Shown: positions 22,391 to 34,274, numbered from the stretch's first letter. The stretch is 64,000 nucleotides of DNA from Prosopocoilus inquinatus (GCA_036172665.1 CM069876.1:5518001-5582000), one strand, 5' to 3'. A program made the numbers and translations. The notes: generated from the sequence alone by a model not told the origin.

Positions 22391-24471
22391 GTACTAGGGT
22401 TCTCATCAAAAACGATACGACTCGGCAATTTGGTACCTGCCGTCGGGAAACGATTGCGTTTATTTTCGCCGAAAAATAAAAAATATTATGCACAGATTAT
22501 TTAAGAATGCCCATTACTGTTAGAATGTTATTACTGAACTTTGTAACGCTGCGCTTTCCGTAGATATTTTGTTTTGTGCTTTACTAGATCATTATTTTGC
22601 AACTTGTGTATTTTGAGTTTAATAAAGTGGAAGCATATTTCAGGCGGAAACGAAATTGGTGGATTTGCTTACACGTTTTTAGTGGCAGTAAAATTAGCGC
22701 ACACGTCCGATTTTCTTTGAACCATGAATTCGACATTTTTAAGAATAAAAAAGAACACAAAATTAGCGTTTAAAAAGCTTATACATTTTGAATATTAGTA
22801 TATAAAATTGCATAAAAATTAGAAAAAATTATGTATAGAAAAACGAAAGCATAAATGTGCATACAGTAAGTGACTTCGTTCATAATATTATACCGGATAT
22901 CTCTGAAATGAGCCAACAAGTTCTTGTTTGTCTGAAAAATGAAATGCTTTATACTTATAGCAAAAGAACTTAAGATTACGTTTTGATATGATCATATCAT
23001 ATCGTATATCATATTGAAAATGATTCAATGATTTGCTGATGATAAACATGTCACACATGTAACGATTGTGGTAGATTCCTGTCTAATGAATTTGTACAAC
23101 AAATTCTTTTTGATTTTCTAACATTTTGAAAATTGTACACTCGTTCAACTTTTACTGCCGCGTAGATTGATAGCTTTGTCAACAGTGAAAAATTAATAAA
23201 GTTGTCAACTTGTTAATTTTTTTCACTCTAGTCAAGCGACTAATAACGAAACGGTATACAATTGTGTGATTTTTATGTTTTATAAAAGATTGAATTGAAT
23301 TTATTATAACGAATGTCTAAATAAAAAAAAAGTCGATACAAAAGATATAATTTTTTTTTGTTAAATTGCCCTTGATAAATTGTTTCGTTTTTCTCGGTAA
23401 CACGTTTTTCTTGATCCCTAACGTCACAAATTAAAGAACTTTTGTAATAAGAAATTTATTTAATCCAGTGTTAAAAATTAAAAAAATTATAACAATTAAA
23501 TAAATAGTAAATCAGATAATTGGTAGTCAAAGCGTGCAACAAATTATTAGTTGCCTGTAATAATATTTGTTTACGTGGCAATTATCTGTTTTTAGAGTGT
23601 AAGGAAAGAATTAATTTTTTTTCCTACAAATTAGAACAGATTGAATATTTAAGGCGATTTAGTTAATCCGTTCGGAGCGTTTGGTTCTCTATTGGCCGTT
23701 TGCACCATGTCTAGTTAAAAATTAAACCAGGTTTAACAGTAAACCTAGTTTGCACCGCGGCTTAAACCGTAGTTAAAAACTCGCTAAAAACTCAACGTTA
23801 AACCGTCACGGATGGTGGATTAAATTGAGTTGGTTTAGTAAGTTTTTAACTACGGTTTAAGGCGCGGTGCAAACCAGGTTTACTGTTAAACCTGGTTTAA
23901 TTTTTAACTAGACATGGTGCAAACGGCTATACGTGTCTCACTCATACGTGCACTAGGTTTCCATATGCTCTCTCTCATTGCTATACCTGTTGTGTTCCCA
24001 GAAAATTTATTTTCCAACACGAAATGAATTCGACGAATTCGTTTTACGATTGCAAAGAAGCTTAAGCCTCCCGTGAGTAACCAATATTTCTTTAAAATAA
24101 AATATTTATTGTAAATATTTCAAATTGACTGAAAATTAAGATTTACACCTTTCTGTTTGAAGAATCAAACAAATTGTTTAATAAGACGCTATTATCTTTA
24201 AGAAAAATATTATTCTTACTAAACACGGATTTCCTCCAGAAATCGCAAACCGTTGTCGAAATCTCATTAAGTATTCCCGTCGTATTCAAAAGAATTACGC
24301 TTACGCAGGTAGTCTAAAAATATTATTGCCGTCCCAAGCTTTAACCGAAGCAATAAAATTACAGCGGACTTGATTCGAGTAACAATTTTAATGTCCGAGT
24401 TGACTCCGCCGAATGTTCATAAGGGTGTTGTTTGCTTGCAGGGGTATCGTTTTTGCTGAGCTTCATAGTAC
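22391..24471 (+). mobile_element. 2.0-kb element with GTAC target duplication, copy A
   Basis: Flanked by GTAC at 22391-22394 and 24468-24471. The inverted ends are TAGGGTTCTCATCAAAAACG and the reverse complement of CGTTTTTGCTGAGCTTCATA. It is homologous end to end to 53625-57929, which contains the 2.45-kb insertion this copy lacks. It carries a 234-bp MITE (23694-23927) absent from the other copy. No transposase is visible, so it appears non-autonomous. Confidence 0.7.
23694..23927. mobile_element. MITE with ~85-bp terminal inverted repeats
   Basis: The left arm begins GGCCGTTTGCACCATGTCTA and the right arm is its reverse complement, ending TGGTGCAAACGGC. Pairing continues through TTAAACCAGGTTTAACAG and TTAAACCGTAGTTAAAAAC. 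The matching position in the second copy of the host element (about 57386) lacks it, giving an empty site, and TAT sits on both sides. The 3-bp TWA-like duplication and the end sequence suggest a PIF/Harbinger-type MITE. Confidence 0.75.
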
Positions 24472-24597
24472 ATTAAAAAAAATGAGATGATGTCAGAGTT
24501 GCAAGGGTAGGTAGTGACAGTAAATTAATTGCATATTTTGTACATTTGCAATAAATATAGGAAACATTAAAACAAAGAATTGTAAATGTAAAGCTAT

Positions 24598-24681
24598 GTA
24601 CAGACTTGTAACTGAGCCAAATAACGAACCGCGCCGCGAATCTTGCACGGTTCATTACTTGGCTCAGTTACAAGTCTGTAC
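24598..24681. mobile_element. Short hairpin element with GTAC ends
   Basis: Two arms of about 33 bp start GTACAGACTTGTAACTGAGC and end with the reverse complement and GTAC at 24678-24681. It is 84 bp long and shares the GTAC boundary with the larger elements nearby. Confidence 0.55.
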
Positions 24682-26100
24682 GTCACTTAACACACTACAA
24701 AATAAAATTCTCAATCCACGATTACAGTCAGTCTGTGTTTTACACAGGTAAAATTCAGACGAATCTATTATTAATTAATTTAATTTAATTAATTAGTATT
24801 CACACATGTTGTAAAATTCAGAGGAGTCTATTATTAATTCGGGGAATCTATTAAAAAGTTCAAGGCTTAAGTAGTTAGGAGAATTTCACAATTTCCATAA
24901 ATGGTGTTTCACTGTTTCCTAAAAATTTAAATAACCATTAAAAAAACTAATTAACAGAAAAATAAAGGAAGTTCTGATCTGTGACCTATTTGCTCTGTGC
25001 AAAATCAACGTAAAACTGAAACTGAAATTACAAGTCGATACAAGATACAAGTCGTACAACAAAACGTGAAATTTAATTCATAGGTTTTCACACCCATTTC
25101 GAAAATACCTCAAAGACAATATAAAAATTTACCACATCTTTATACCTATCTTCGTAATGCGCATTGTTTTACAATCAAATAAGAGCAGTTGCAGTTTAAC
25201 AATAAATTAATTTGTTAATTTATTATATAGGCTTATTTCACTTTTACTATAATTTTTGCTTGCATATTTGTTCCACTTGACCCTAATAATAAAACATTTT
25301 CAGTGATAACCAAAAACTGCTGTAAATGTTTAACTTCCGAGCTGCTAAAAATTATTACTTGACTTCACGGATACTTTATGATTATTTTTTGTATAGGATA
25401 CTAATAGTATTTTTGTTTCATTTCAGTGTGTTTTTGTGTTGCATCGTGCCTTGTGACTTATAAAGGTAATTTTTCATTTCCCTTATCTTTAAATGTATGA
25501 ATTAAATTGAATTTCTTGTTTTAGTAATGTGCAGTGTTGTGACTGGCGGTTGGAGTTGAATCCAGGCGAACGGCAAGTAGAACGGCACGCTTCGATGAAA
25601 GGTAGGGTAAGTATTACGAATAAATCTTTTCGGTCAATTTCGTTTATTTCTATATAATTTCAGTTCCACGTCGAATTCCTGATTGGGTTGCAGTGCGGTG
25701 AGTACATTTGATTTTTTTTTTTTTAGTTTCGTATTTTATATTTCAGCAGCTTAATGTGACAGTGTAAATCTTGTGCAGTGTTGTGATTTTAGCAGGAAAG
25801 TATAAATGACATTTTGCCAATAGGTAAGCTGGTATGTAAAGTATTATGAATAAGTCTCTTCTTGATCGTTATTCTTTTACTTCTGCATAATTCTGTTTCG
25901 GAAAGTCTGGACTTGAATTTCGTAATTGTTGCAACAAATCACCTGACTTGAATTTTCGATTGACAGTTTATTTGTAATCAATCCAAACAAGTTTTAAAAA
26001 TATAGAGATTTAAACAAATCTCTGTTTTTGAATCAAAACACGTCTTGATCACGAATTTGTGATAATTGAAATTAACCTCTGCCCACAATAACTTGTATAT
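24682..26100. other. Non-coding AT-rich DNA upstream of the Penelope-like 3' end
   Basis: Contains a locally duplicated motif, CAGTGTTGTGA followed by AAGTATTA(C/T)GAATAA(A/G)TC, near 25535-25630 and 25778-25855. The copies may be part of the element's terminal repeat or of an older repeat. No ORF or exon is recognisable. Confidence 0.4.
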
Positions 26101-26101
26101 C

Positions 26102-26144
26102 CGTAGACACGTATTTCGGCAGCTAAGTTGCCCTCTTCAGTACG
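26102..26144 (-). ncRNA. Hammerhead ribozyme motif of the Penelope-like element
   Basis: Minus strand: stem I CGTA (26141-26144) pairs with TACG (26102-26105). The core is CTGAAGA (26134-26140). Stem II pairs GGCA with TGCC around a 7-nt loop, followed by GAAA (26114-26117). Stem III is the near-palindrome ATACGTGT (one T-G pair), followed by C as the pre-cleavage base, giving the favoured GTC site. All invariant core positions are present. Confidence 0.72.
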
Positions 26145-26806
26145 CTACCAACTTAAAACACTAAAAAATGTCTAAAAATAACCTAGTCACACTGACAAAA
26201 TCATAAAAATGTTAAACCTAACAACAATCTAACCATCCTAAAAGATATATATGTCTAAATGTAAGTAAATATAAATTAATATGTAAAAATCTAAAATAAA
26301 TTAAATATATTATGTATAAATCGGGGAAAAAAAATTATGTGAACACCTAAAATTAACTGTTAGGAAACCTTATAAATAAGAGCTAATCAAACAACACGGA
26401 AATGCGGAAATAAATAGTCCAAAGACCCCGAAAAAACTTCTTATTCTAACGTATAAATAAGTACGTAATTCCCTGTTATTTGATACCTAAAAACCTAAAA
26501 ATCCTGAAAAATAAACTAAAATATATATTAGGTATAAATCGTCAAAAAACAACCTATAGATGAGAGCAAATCACACCCACACACCGCAAGTTAAGAGCAC
26601 TTTAGGAAAATTTTATCTCGGAGAGTTCTCTCCTTATGAAATATCCAGTGCAAATCCGCTTAGCTGTCTCTAACACCCCTTTATATTTGATTTAAGTAGC
26701 GACATCTAGCGGATGATTTCTGACATAGAGGTACGACATCTAGCGGCCAATTTTTGACTTAAGATATATATATCTAAATACGAACCATTAAATAACAACC
26801 TACAAA

Positions 26807-28479
26807 TTAGAGTAAATAAAATAATGCCGAATTAGGTATTGGTCCGTTGTCTGAATTCATTAAATTGTTTTTATTTTTCCGAATAAAAATACTTTCGTAA
26901 ACATTTAATTCCCTATTATTTGAAACTTCCTTAATGAGTTTTAAATTATCCTTAATAATACTACGTCCTGTATTGTAAATATGTTGTGCAACACTTGATT
27001 TCTCAAACCTATTATACCTGTAGTGACTTAAATGTTCTTTAAAACGTGTTAATATATTTCTTTTTGTTTGTCCAATATATTTACTAGTACATTCGTTACA
27101 CTTAATTTCATGAATTCCAGATTTCTGTTCAACATCAACTTTATCTTTCGGGTTTCCCAATATATTCTTTATGGTAATGTTAGTTGAAAAACCTAATCGT
27201 AAGTTTTGGGTTTTAAAAATATGTTTTAAACCTTTGGTGCAAAACGGATCGAAAGGCATTTTAACAAATTTTCCTAGAGATGAAGTTGCCGTTAAAGTGC
27301 TAGAATTTTGGACCTGTTTCCTATAGCTAATCTTCCTAATCACATTATCTACTATTTGGGGGGTATAACCGTTATGAACCGCAACATTTTTAATATAATT
27401 AAGTTCTTTATCATATCGGGGTTTAGTAAGTGGAAAAGAGAGTAATCTATTTACTAAAAAATTTAGAGCCGCGAGTTTGTGTTGTACAGAATGTTGAGAT
27501 TCATCAATTATAAACCGGCTTGAATTTGTATCTTTACGATAAATGTCGATTTCTAATTCATTTTTGCTGTTTCTAATTATACGAGTGTCTAAAAAGGGAA
27601 TCGCACTGTTTTCTTCTTTTTCGTATGTAAATTTAATACTTTCAAATTTTGAATTTAATTTTCCTGTAAAATCCTCCAAATCACACTTTTTGGTATCAAA
27701 AATAGCAAAAATGTCATCTACATAACGTACCAAATTCTTGGAAAATACTGATAATTATCTCTTACGTCATTTTCGAATTTACTCATAAATAAATTGGCCA
27801 AAAACGGTGACAAACAGTTACCCATGTTCAAAATACTCACCATTTATTCAAAACAATTCTGAGACATGCAAAGAGGTGTGAGCCTAACGTATTCCTCCAA
27901 TTTATCTTTATCTACATTATTAACTGTTAGTAGTTCCCGCAAATAAGTTAGTTTTTCAGGTATGGGCACACTAGGAAATAAGGATTGAACATCAAACGTG
28001 ACCATAATTTCCCCTTCTTGTAAAGAAATATTTTTAATCATATTTATAAACTCCATTGAGTTTTTTACCGATAATTTATCCCGAGGATTGGGAAGCGGAC
28101 TGAGCTCGATATTCAACCATTTGGAAAGAGAGTAAGTGGGTGAGTTTATACCGGAAACAATTGATCTCACCGATTTACCTGCCTTGTGTATTTTGGGAAG
28201 GACATACAATTTGGGTACATCAATCTTAAATTTATTCTGTTTAGTAATAAGATTGGGACATTCTTTAATCGTGTCTTTGACAGCTTTAATTAACTTTGGC
28301 AACGGGTTTCGGGGTAGTTTCTTGTAGGGACCATTATTTATTAAGTTGTTTACCCTTTCATAATAATCAGGTTTATCTAAAATCTTACCCTTATCAGCTT
28401 TTAAGTAGAAACAGTTTTTCTTTCTTAACCCTGCAATGATTTTATAATATTCATTATGATGTACAGTTTGAACCTGCAA
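26807..28479 (-). pseudogene. Penelope-like reverse transcriptase/GIY-YIG endonuclease ORF, frameshifted
   Basis: The protein would copy element RNA (reverse transcriptase) and nick the target (GIY-YIG nuclease). Frame 28479-27844 holds LPKIHKAGKSVRSIVSG and the motif-A-like VTFDVQSLFPSVP. After a stop at 27844 and a frame change, MGNCLSPFLANLFMSKFE (motif B) is readable at about 27830-27775. A further shift leads to VRYVDDIFAIF, with the catalytic YVDD, in the long frame 27733-26807. The C-terminal part contains the GIY-YIG nuclease core (GIHEIKCNECTSKYIGQT). At least two frameshifts plus the stop make it non-functional. An intact N-terminus is not visible. Confidence 0.88.
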
Positions 28480-28500
28480 GATAGTACACCTTTTATATTT

Positions 28501-29093
28501 CCAATCATAAACCAGCCGCAGCTTTGTGAGTTAAACAAACAAAAATACTCCGACAATAAATCATCTTAAGATATGCGCAGAGTCGTCGGCATTATAATTG
28601 CCTTAAGTGAAACTTTTACTTTTGTCGGCCCGGAATTTTTCGCGAACTGCATTTCACCATGTTTCGTGGGAATTAAATTGAATGTTTATTTTAATTAAGC
28701 GTCGCATCTAGGCTGGTCCTAAAATTTCTGTTACTTTGCCCCTAATGGCCAAATGTAAAATTGGGGAAAATACTTTAGCATTTTATGAAATCTTGGCACT
28801 TGGTGCTTCCCAAGCAATGCGTAGTAGGATGGCGTTCGTGGTCGTCTTTTACGTTTATAAAAAAAATTATAATTGCTTCTTAAATGCAAAAAAAATTAAC
28901 ATCACTTAATTTACTGGAACGGAAATTGAGAATCGATTAAATCAGCCCCCCCCCCTCCAAGCTTCATTCAGCACCAAAAATATACAACCAGGTTCAGTAG
29001 GGTGATACTTTAAGGGTTAAGGGTGTAAGCGCACCTTAATTACTTGTGGTGTGTGTGCGCCTCACTTTATACTGAGCTGAAGTTAAATAAGTT
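28501..29093. other. No gene recognised
   Basis: Single-copy-looking AT-rich DNA with a C8 run near 28947. No conserved frame and no clear transposon end. Confidence 0.4.
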
Positions 29094-29352
29094 AGGCCCG
29101 ATCTTACTGCCTCCTGATAAATTTAACTGCCGGTTAGTTTCCTTGGAAACAATTATGGCCCGATCTTACCACCTCTTGATAAATTTAACCGTTGGTTAAT
29201 ATCCTAAGAAACCATTGTCAGCACAATGATTGCCAAGGATATTAACCGACGGTTAAATTTATCAGGAGGTGGTAAGATCGGGCCTTAGTCGACAAAGGTT
29301 TCCAAGGATACTAACCGCTAGTTAAATTTAGCAGAAGGTGGTAAGATCGGCC
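29094..29352. mobile_element. Compound MITE: four copies of one arm
   Basis: The arm GGCCCGATCTTACCACCTCC followed by TGATAAATTTAACCG and a GGTTAAT/AGT-type stretch occurs four times, two forward (29094, 29157) and two reverse (ending 29285 and 29352). This looks like one palindromic MITE inserted inside or duplicated within another of the same family. Confidence 0.65.
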
Positions 29353-30217
29353 TAAAGCGTGGTTTTAATCCACAATAACTTCAGACGGATTCATTATTCG
29401 TTATTCGTTTTACAAGAAAATAAGACAAAATAAAATGAAAACAACAAATACCAGACTAATTTAGGTAACGATGCGGCTCGTCAGGGCCGGAGGAAGGGTA
29501 GTCGGTGCCCTTTTCCAAAAAAAAAAAAAAATTTACACAGTCGTCCCAAACAAATAGCGTGCAATATAATCAATTGCAGAAAAAATATTGTAAGTAATTG
29601 TATTTTAATTAATTTTTAACTTTTCCTAATTTATACTCTTCATTTTGTTGCAATTTTTCATTTTTTTTTAAAGTTAAATAATGCTAGATTGAGAGCAATT
29701 GGGTTGGATTGAATTATTTAAATTGGTTTCAAGTTGTATTTTGCAGGCATTTCTAATGAAGTTTTTATTATTTTCATCCAAAGGACTAATCGCGCTTTCG
29801 ATACTCGCCACGATATCCGTGGTCGGTGGTTTACGCTATGGTAAATTAAATTTTAAACCACAGTCTCCTTTACTATTTTAGTTTTTACGAATTTGTGAGC
29901 GAAAGAAAGCACCTTTTATTACATTATTATTTCCAAATTTATTTTCTTCGCCATGGTTACCGTGCGTTGTTAGTAATGATACTACTGATTTTGAATTGTC
30001 AGATTCAATTAAATTGTTCTCTTGATTTATTGTAAAATGTATACAACCGCTGAAAAAGTAAAAATGTAGATGCACATTATTTTCAAAATATGTTCATTGA
30101 CAGAGGTCTTTGCGTTATTTGCCGCCAAATTTGCGGATAGATCAATTATTCCCTTCCTTAATACTTCCTATGTGCAGTTTTTAAATGATTCAGCATTGAG
30201 AATTGAGTGGTAGTAAC

Positions 30218-31013
30218 TAGAGATGGGCCAGGGAATGAACCCGGTGCATTGAAAGCACCCATATGGGTGCATTCAAAAATTTAAATTTCCCGCGCAACGA
30301 GAAATAACCTTTTCTTGATATTAGGTGAATTTTCGCCATACTTGATTCTATAACCAGTATTAACCCAGTAGGTTAACCCCCACCATTCGAAAGTTATAAC
30401 TTTTGCAGTGGTGGCGAAAATGCTGCCGGTACGATACGGTAATAGCTGAGGTGTAATTCTAAAAGAAAATGAATTTAGAAAATTAATCCCAACAATTTAG
30501 GAATTATTTTTAATAATGATGTTCAAATGTACATTTTTATCACTTTATTTTATACAGTGGGGATTGATAGTTCCGGTTTTCAATTACCTATGTTCATTAC
30601 CTACCTCGCGACCTAGGTAACAGATTTCTGTTACAGAGTAACAGCAATGACGTATTTGATGACGTCAAACAGCATTACTCTGACATGGCCAAAATGACAA
30701 AACTAATCGGTTTCAATTACTGGTTATAACAAGTAGCTGGCGAAAATTCACCTATTATTTAATTGTTTGCAGGTGGTTTATAAATTTATATGTTTCGTAG
30801 TGTGTCATGATTAGCTGAATAGTAAACTTTTAAGTTTAAGCGAAAGCTTTATAGCTTAAAGACTGATAAAATGAGTAACTTCTTGAAATTACCGTTGTCT
30901 AGCGATGGTCCGCACAAAATATAATATATTTTATGTCATTTTGAAGCATTTTTTATGTCTTATGTTAATGTAGGCAATTGGACAACCACCGGGTGCATTG
31001 TGGGTGCATTCCG
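30218..31013 (+). mobile_element. hAT-like MITE (TAGAGATGGG family), 3'-truncated
   Basis: It begins TAGAGATGGGCCAGGGAATG and matches the complete 452-bp copy at 37986-38437, including the GTGCATTGTGGGTGCATTCC stretch, but stops short of the terminal CCCATCTCTA. It contains a 429-bp insertion of another MITE (30324-30752) that the other copy lacks. Confidence 0.65.
30324..30752. mobile_element. MITE nested in another MITE
   Basis: Perfect 14-bp ends GGTGAATTTTCGCC and GGCGAAAATTCACC, with imperfect pairing to about 40 bp. It is flanked by TATTA on both sides (30319-30323 and 30753-30757). The sister element at 38128 shows the uninterrupted site with a single TATTA, so the insertion and a duplication of up to 5 bp are directly visible. 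Confidence 0.8.
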
Positions 31014-31919
31014 ATTTTGGTCGACGTAGTTGCCGAGCATTTTTAGGTTATAACAAATAACTCGCAAAATGTGAAAAAATTAATAAATCTATTAACGTTA
31101 TGAGTAATTAAATCATAATTAATAATAATATTATTGTAAAAGATGCAAAATTATTCAGATTTTCAAAACTGACCAACTCACAACTTCAAATTAGACGAGC
31201 TATCTGTCCATCTGTCATGCTGACAATTCTTGCATCATTATTGCTCACTTCCTAGCCAAAAGATATTTATAACGTAATTTAATTTTGACGATAACCGCAA
31301 ACTAACTTTTCATAATATTGCATTATTATAAGCAAAAATGGCTGTATAACGTAACGGAAAAGGGTTGCCGCAAACTAACTATTAGCTTTTATAAAATTTT
31401 AAATTCTTGTTTGCTATAACCTAAAAATGTTCGGCAATTACGTCGGTTAAAATCGGCTGTGCACGCCTGTAAATTCCGTAAGGATTATTTCCTGATTGGC
31501 TCCTTTATTTTAAAAAATAGCGTTCGCAAATTAGTTATACGGAATAATTTTCCGTAACTCAACGTTACAGATTATAAGGAAAATTTTTTATAACGGAAAA
31601 CACACTACCGCAAACTCACTAATATCTTCATCTGAAGATTAAAATGCAGCATTCGCATCTCGCATTATTTACTATTATATCACATTACTTACTATTAAAT
31701 CGATTGTAATTATTTAGTGACTGTTAGTTAACGCGTATTCTCCCTATTCTATATCTCTGAACTATGCAGAATCTGCTTTTGTGACTATTGGCACTACTGA
31801 TTTCTAACGTCTTGCATTTGAAAATATAACCTAAAGAAACTGGTGATAAACGCCGATTTACTTTTTTTCAAATAAACTTCGATGAAATGATTCTCTAACT
31901 GGTTACCGAAGCGAAGAAA
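31014..31919. promoter_or_regulatory. Upstream region of the RNF26-like gene
   Basis: No ORF. The region between the MITE and the ATG at 31920 should hold the promoter and 5' UTR. I see no defined TATA or initiator motif that I would trust, so the label rests on position only. Confidence 0.3.
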
Positions 31920-32912
31920 ATGGTTGAAGTTCTAATTAGTTCATTGAGTGTTTTAGCCACCGTCGTACGTTACACTTTCCTGTTGAGTTACAAGACAGGC
32001 CAACTGATAATCGAAGCTTTATGCTATGTGGTGCAAATGATAAGTTTTGCCTGCAGTACTCTGCTCACATTGCTGACAATTATCTCTGAAGACTTTTACC
32101 TATTTCTAACCGACATAATACACCACATTGATGTCATCGCAAGCGGAATTTTTGATGTGATTGCCAGCGTTGCGAAGCTTATGTTCATCGTAATAGAAGC
32201 CCTAAAGTTTGGCATTTTAAATGTGTACAACATTGTAATAATTATTCCATCAATTATTGGTGCTGCAAGTTTGAAGGCATTATCAAGCATAACTTACTTG
32301 TTTTCAACTCTCAAACGTTTACTTCTTTTATTTGGTTCGGGAATATGGTTTACTCTGACTTTGTTTCCGCTCTTTATCATTTACTTGCTATCTCTGTGTG
32401 GATACTTCATGGCAAGCATTTTTAAAGAAATTGCCAGTGTGATACGGAATGGGATTACGCAAACGTATGAACTTGCATGCAATGTGCTTGACTTTGTGCT
32501 CGATGTGCCTTTAGAAGCCACAGCTGGACTTATTGTTGGATGTTGCATATTCTATGTCCTCTTAAAATGCCACCTGATCTTGTGCAGGGTTTTGGAAAAG
32601 ACGTTGCGGTTAGTTTCAAGATATTTAAACCTCAGAGTCCGTGATTTGAGACGTCACTTGCAAATAAGGAGACATATGCAGCGTGTAGGATCTCCTGAAT
32701 TGAGGGTGAGTGATGAACCAGGAACTTCCGGCAATAAAACATATGATAGTAGGTACTGCATTATATGCCAGGAACATTACAAGTGCATTTTAATGTTGCC
32801 CTGTAAACATGTTTGCCTGTGCAGTGAATGTGACAAGAAGCTCAGTTACATTGGCAATACCTGTCCGCTTTGTAGGTGTGAAGTTAAGAAAACTATGAAG
32901 GTTTTTGTGTAA
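31920..32912 (+). CDS. RNF26-like transmembrane RING-finger E3 ubiquitin ligase
   Basis: A single uninterrupted 330-codon frame. Residues 1 to about 230 are strongly hydrophobic, with about five predicted membrane spans (for example around 35-60, 85-110, 135-160 and 190-220). The last 52 residues form a C3HC4 RING: CIIC at about 280, then LPCKHVCLCSEC, then CPLC near 318. A multi-pass N-terminus followed by a C-terminal RING is the layout of RNF26, an ER-membrane ubiquitin ligase that organises endosomes and modulates STING in mammals. Those roles are carried over by family only. Human RNF26 is about 100 residues longer. The ATG follows GAAA, a reasonable insect start context, and a poly(A) signal lies 290 bp downstream. 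Alternatives are other membrane RING proteins of unknown role. Confidence 0.8.
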   Translation: MVEVLISSLSVLATVVRYTFLLSYKTGQLIIEALCYVVQMISFACSTLLTLLTIISEDFYLFLTDIIHHIDVIASGIFDVIASVAKLMFIVIEALKFGILNVYNIVIIIPSIIGAASLKALSSITYLFSTLKRLLLLFGSGIWFTLTLFPLFIIYLLSLCGYFMASIFKEIASVIRNGITQTYELACNVLDFVLDVPLEATAGLIVGCCIFYVLLKCHLILCRVLEKTLRLVSRYLNLRVRDLRRHLQIRRHMQRVGSPELRVSDEPGTSGNKTYDSRYCIICQEHYKCILMLPCKHVCLCSECDKKLSYIGNTCPLCRCEVKKTMKVFV

Positions 32913-33202
32913 AGTGTAAGTTATTTGATGAAATTAAAAACAGTTTCCGTTGAACTGTGACCAAATTAGAAAATGCCAAAGACAAATTTTAGTTAATATT
33001 CGTGTCACGCAATTATTTTTTATACTGCTACTATTAGGATAAGAAATGAAATACTGTTATTTGTAATTCATCATGAATATTTGTAAAACTTATTGAATGG
33101 GTTTGATCTAAAATCTAAACAAATGAGTACATTTACTTATAAACTGTTTGTAATTAGTTTCTAGTCTATTAAAAAAAATCATTGTAAAAGAATTTTATAA
33201 CT

Positions 33203-33208
33203 AATAAA
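33203..33208 (+). terminator. Poly(A) signal AATAAA for the RNF26-like gene
   Basis: The canonical AATAAA lies 291 bp after the stop codon and is followed by a T-rich stretch. The 3' UTR would be roughly 300 nt. Confidence 0.5.
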
Positions 33209-33629
33209 TTTTCATGTTTTTAATCGACTTTGATTCTAAAAGGGCCAGTTTAAGTTCCATTTTATTCTCGGGGTCACATTTTTACAGACTTTTCTGCCTA
33301 CTTTTACTTTAGTAAGTTAGTCTAAAAACTAATGGGTACCTTTAAGCTTCTTAAAATGTTTAAAAATCTTTAATAACAAAGCTTTTCTACAACGAAAATT
33401 TCTTCCTACAGCTTAAATTTTTATATATTATAAATCTTAACGACGTCGTTAAATAACGAAAATCGTTAAGTGATATTTTTGACCAATCAATGTATAAAAC
33501 TACCAGTAGGGCTCCTTCAGCACACAACACTTTTAAAGATTTTACCTTGTTTTTAAATAGCAAATGGAAAACTTTATTAAACAAATTGGCTTCGACTTCA
33601 TCTTTGGAATGACTTCATCAGGCTTTATA

Positions 33630-34200
33630 CAGGGTGAGTAGGGAGGAATGGAACAAACTTCAGGAATGTATCGTACACGTAAAAATAAGTAAAAAAAGTC
33701 AAATGTTGTAATTCGATATTCATTTGTTCTCGAGTTGTAACGTTTTAACAAAATATCTTACATAATATTTTTTTCTCAATTGAAGATGGATAGATTCATG
33801 ACAGCTGTCATCTCATGTTCTATTTTAAAAAAGGACAGTTTCATTTCCAAATTGTAAACGTTGCTATGGATTCTCAGATTCGTACGGAACAGCATTGTTT
33901 TATTAAAATAAATTCACTGTACTTCGTTCCAAACGTTCGTAGTTTATCCAACTCGGGAGTGCTTTGTCCCAACATGATGTTCCAATAATATCGCTTTTTT
34001 AACTTCAGGAAGCCGTTTCACTTGCTGGCCCTTGAAGGACAGTTTTATGCCGAACTTGTTTTGTAATGACAGATTTAATCTGGTCGATAACATTTTTATC
34101 GTTGTTCTTTCGCCCGTCACAATGCCTTCTTGTAAATTTATCAAAGGATATCCCTAGCAGTTAATTAAATATCGGATATCCATAAATTACATGTCTAACG
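33630..34200. other. Unidentified repeat, possible transposon fragment
   Basis: It starts TATACAGGGTGAGTAGG, like several insect DNA-transposon ends. It contains short frames on both strands (for example MINLQEGIVTGERTTIKMLS on the minus strand, 34144-33944) without a recognisable domain. I cannot identify the element. Confidence 0.3.
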
Positions 34201-34274
34201 GCGGTACTTGTGCTGTGTGGGCTCTAGAAAAAATGAGTTTGTGTTCATAAAATGAGGACTCATCGTCGTATAAA

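Larger units (their letters stand above)
26102..28500 (-). mobile_element. Penelope-like retroelement, decayed
   Basis: Minus-strand element recognised by its broken reverse transcriptase plus GIY-YIG ORF (28479-26807) and a hammerhead motif 660 bp beyond the stop codon. Penelope-like elements are known to carry hammerhead motifs in their terminal repeats, so this arrangement supports the assignment. I found no matching motif at the 5' side, so the element is probably 5'-truncated. Outer boundaries are approximate. Confidence 0.7.
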
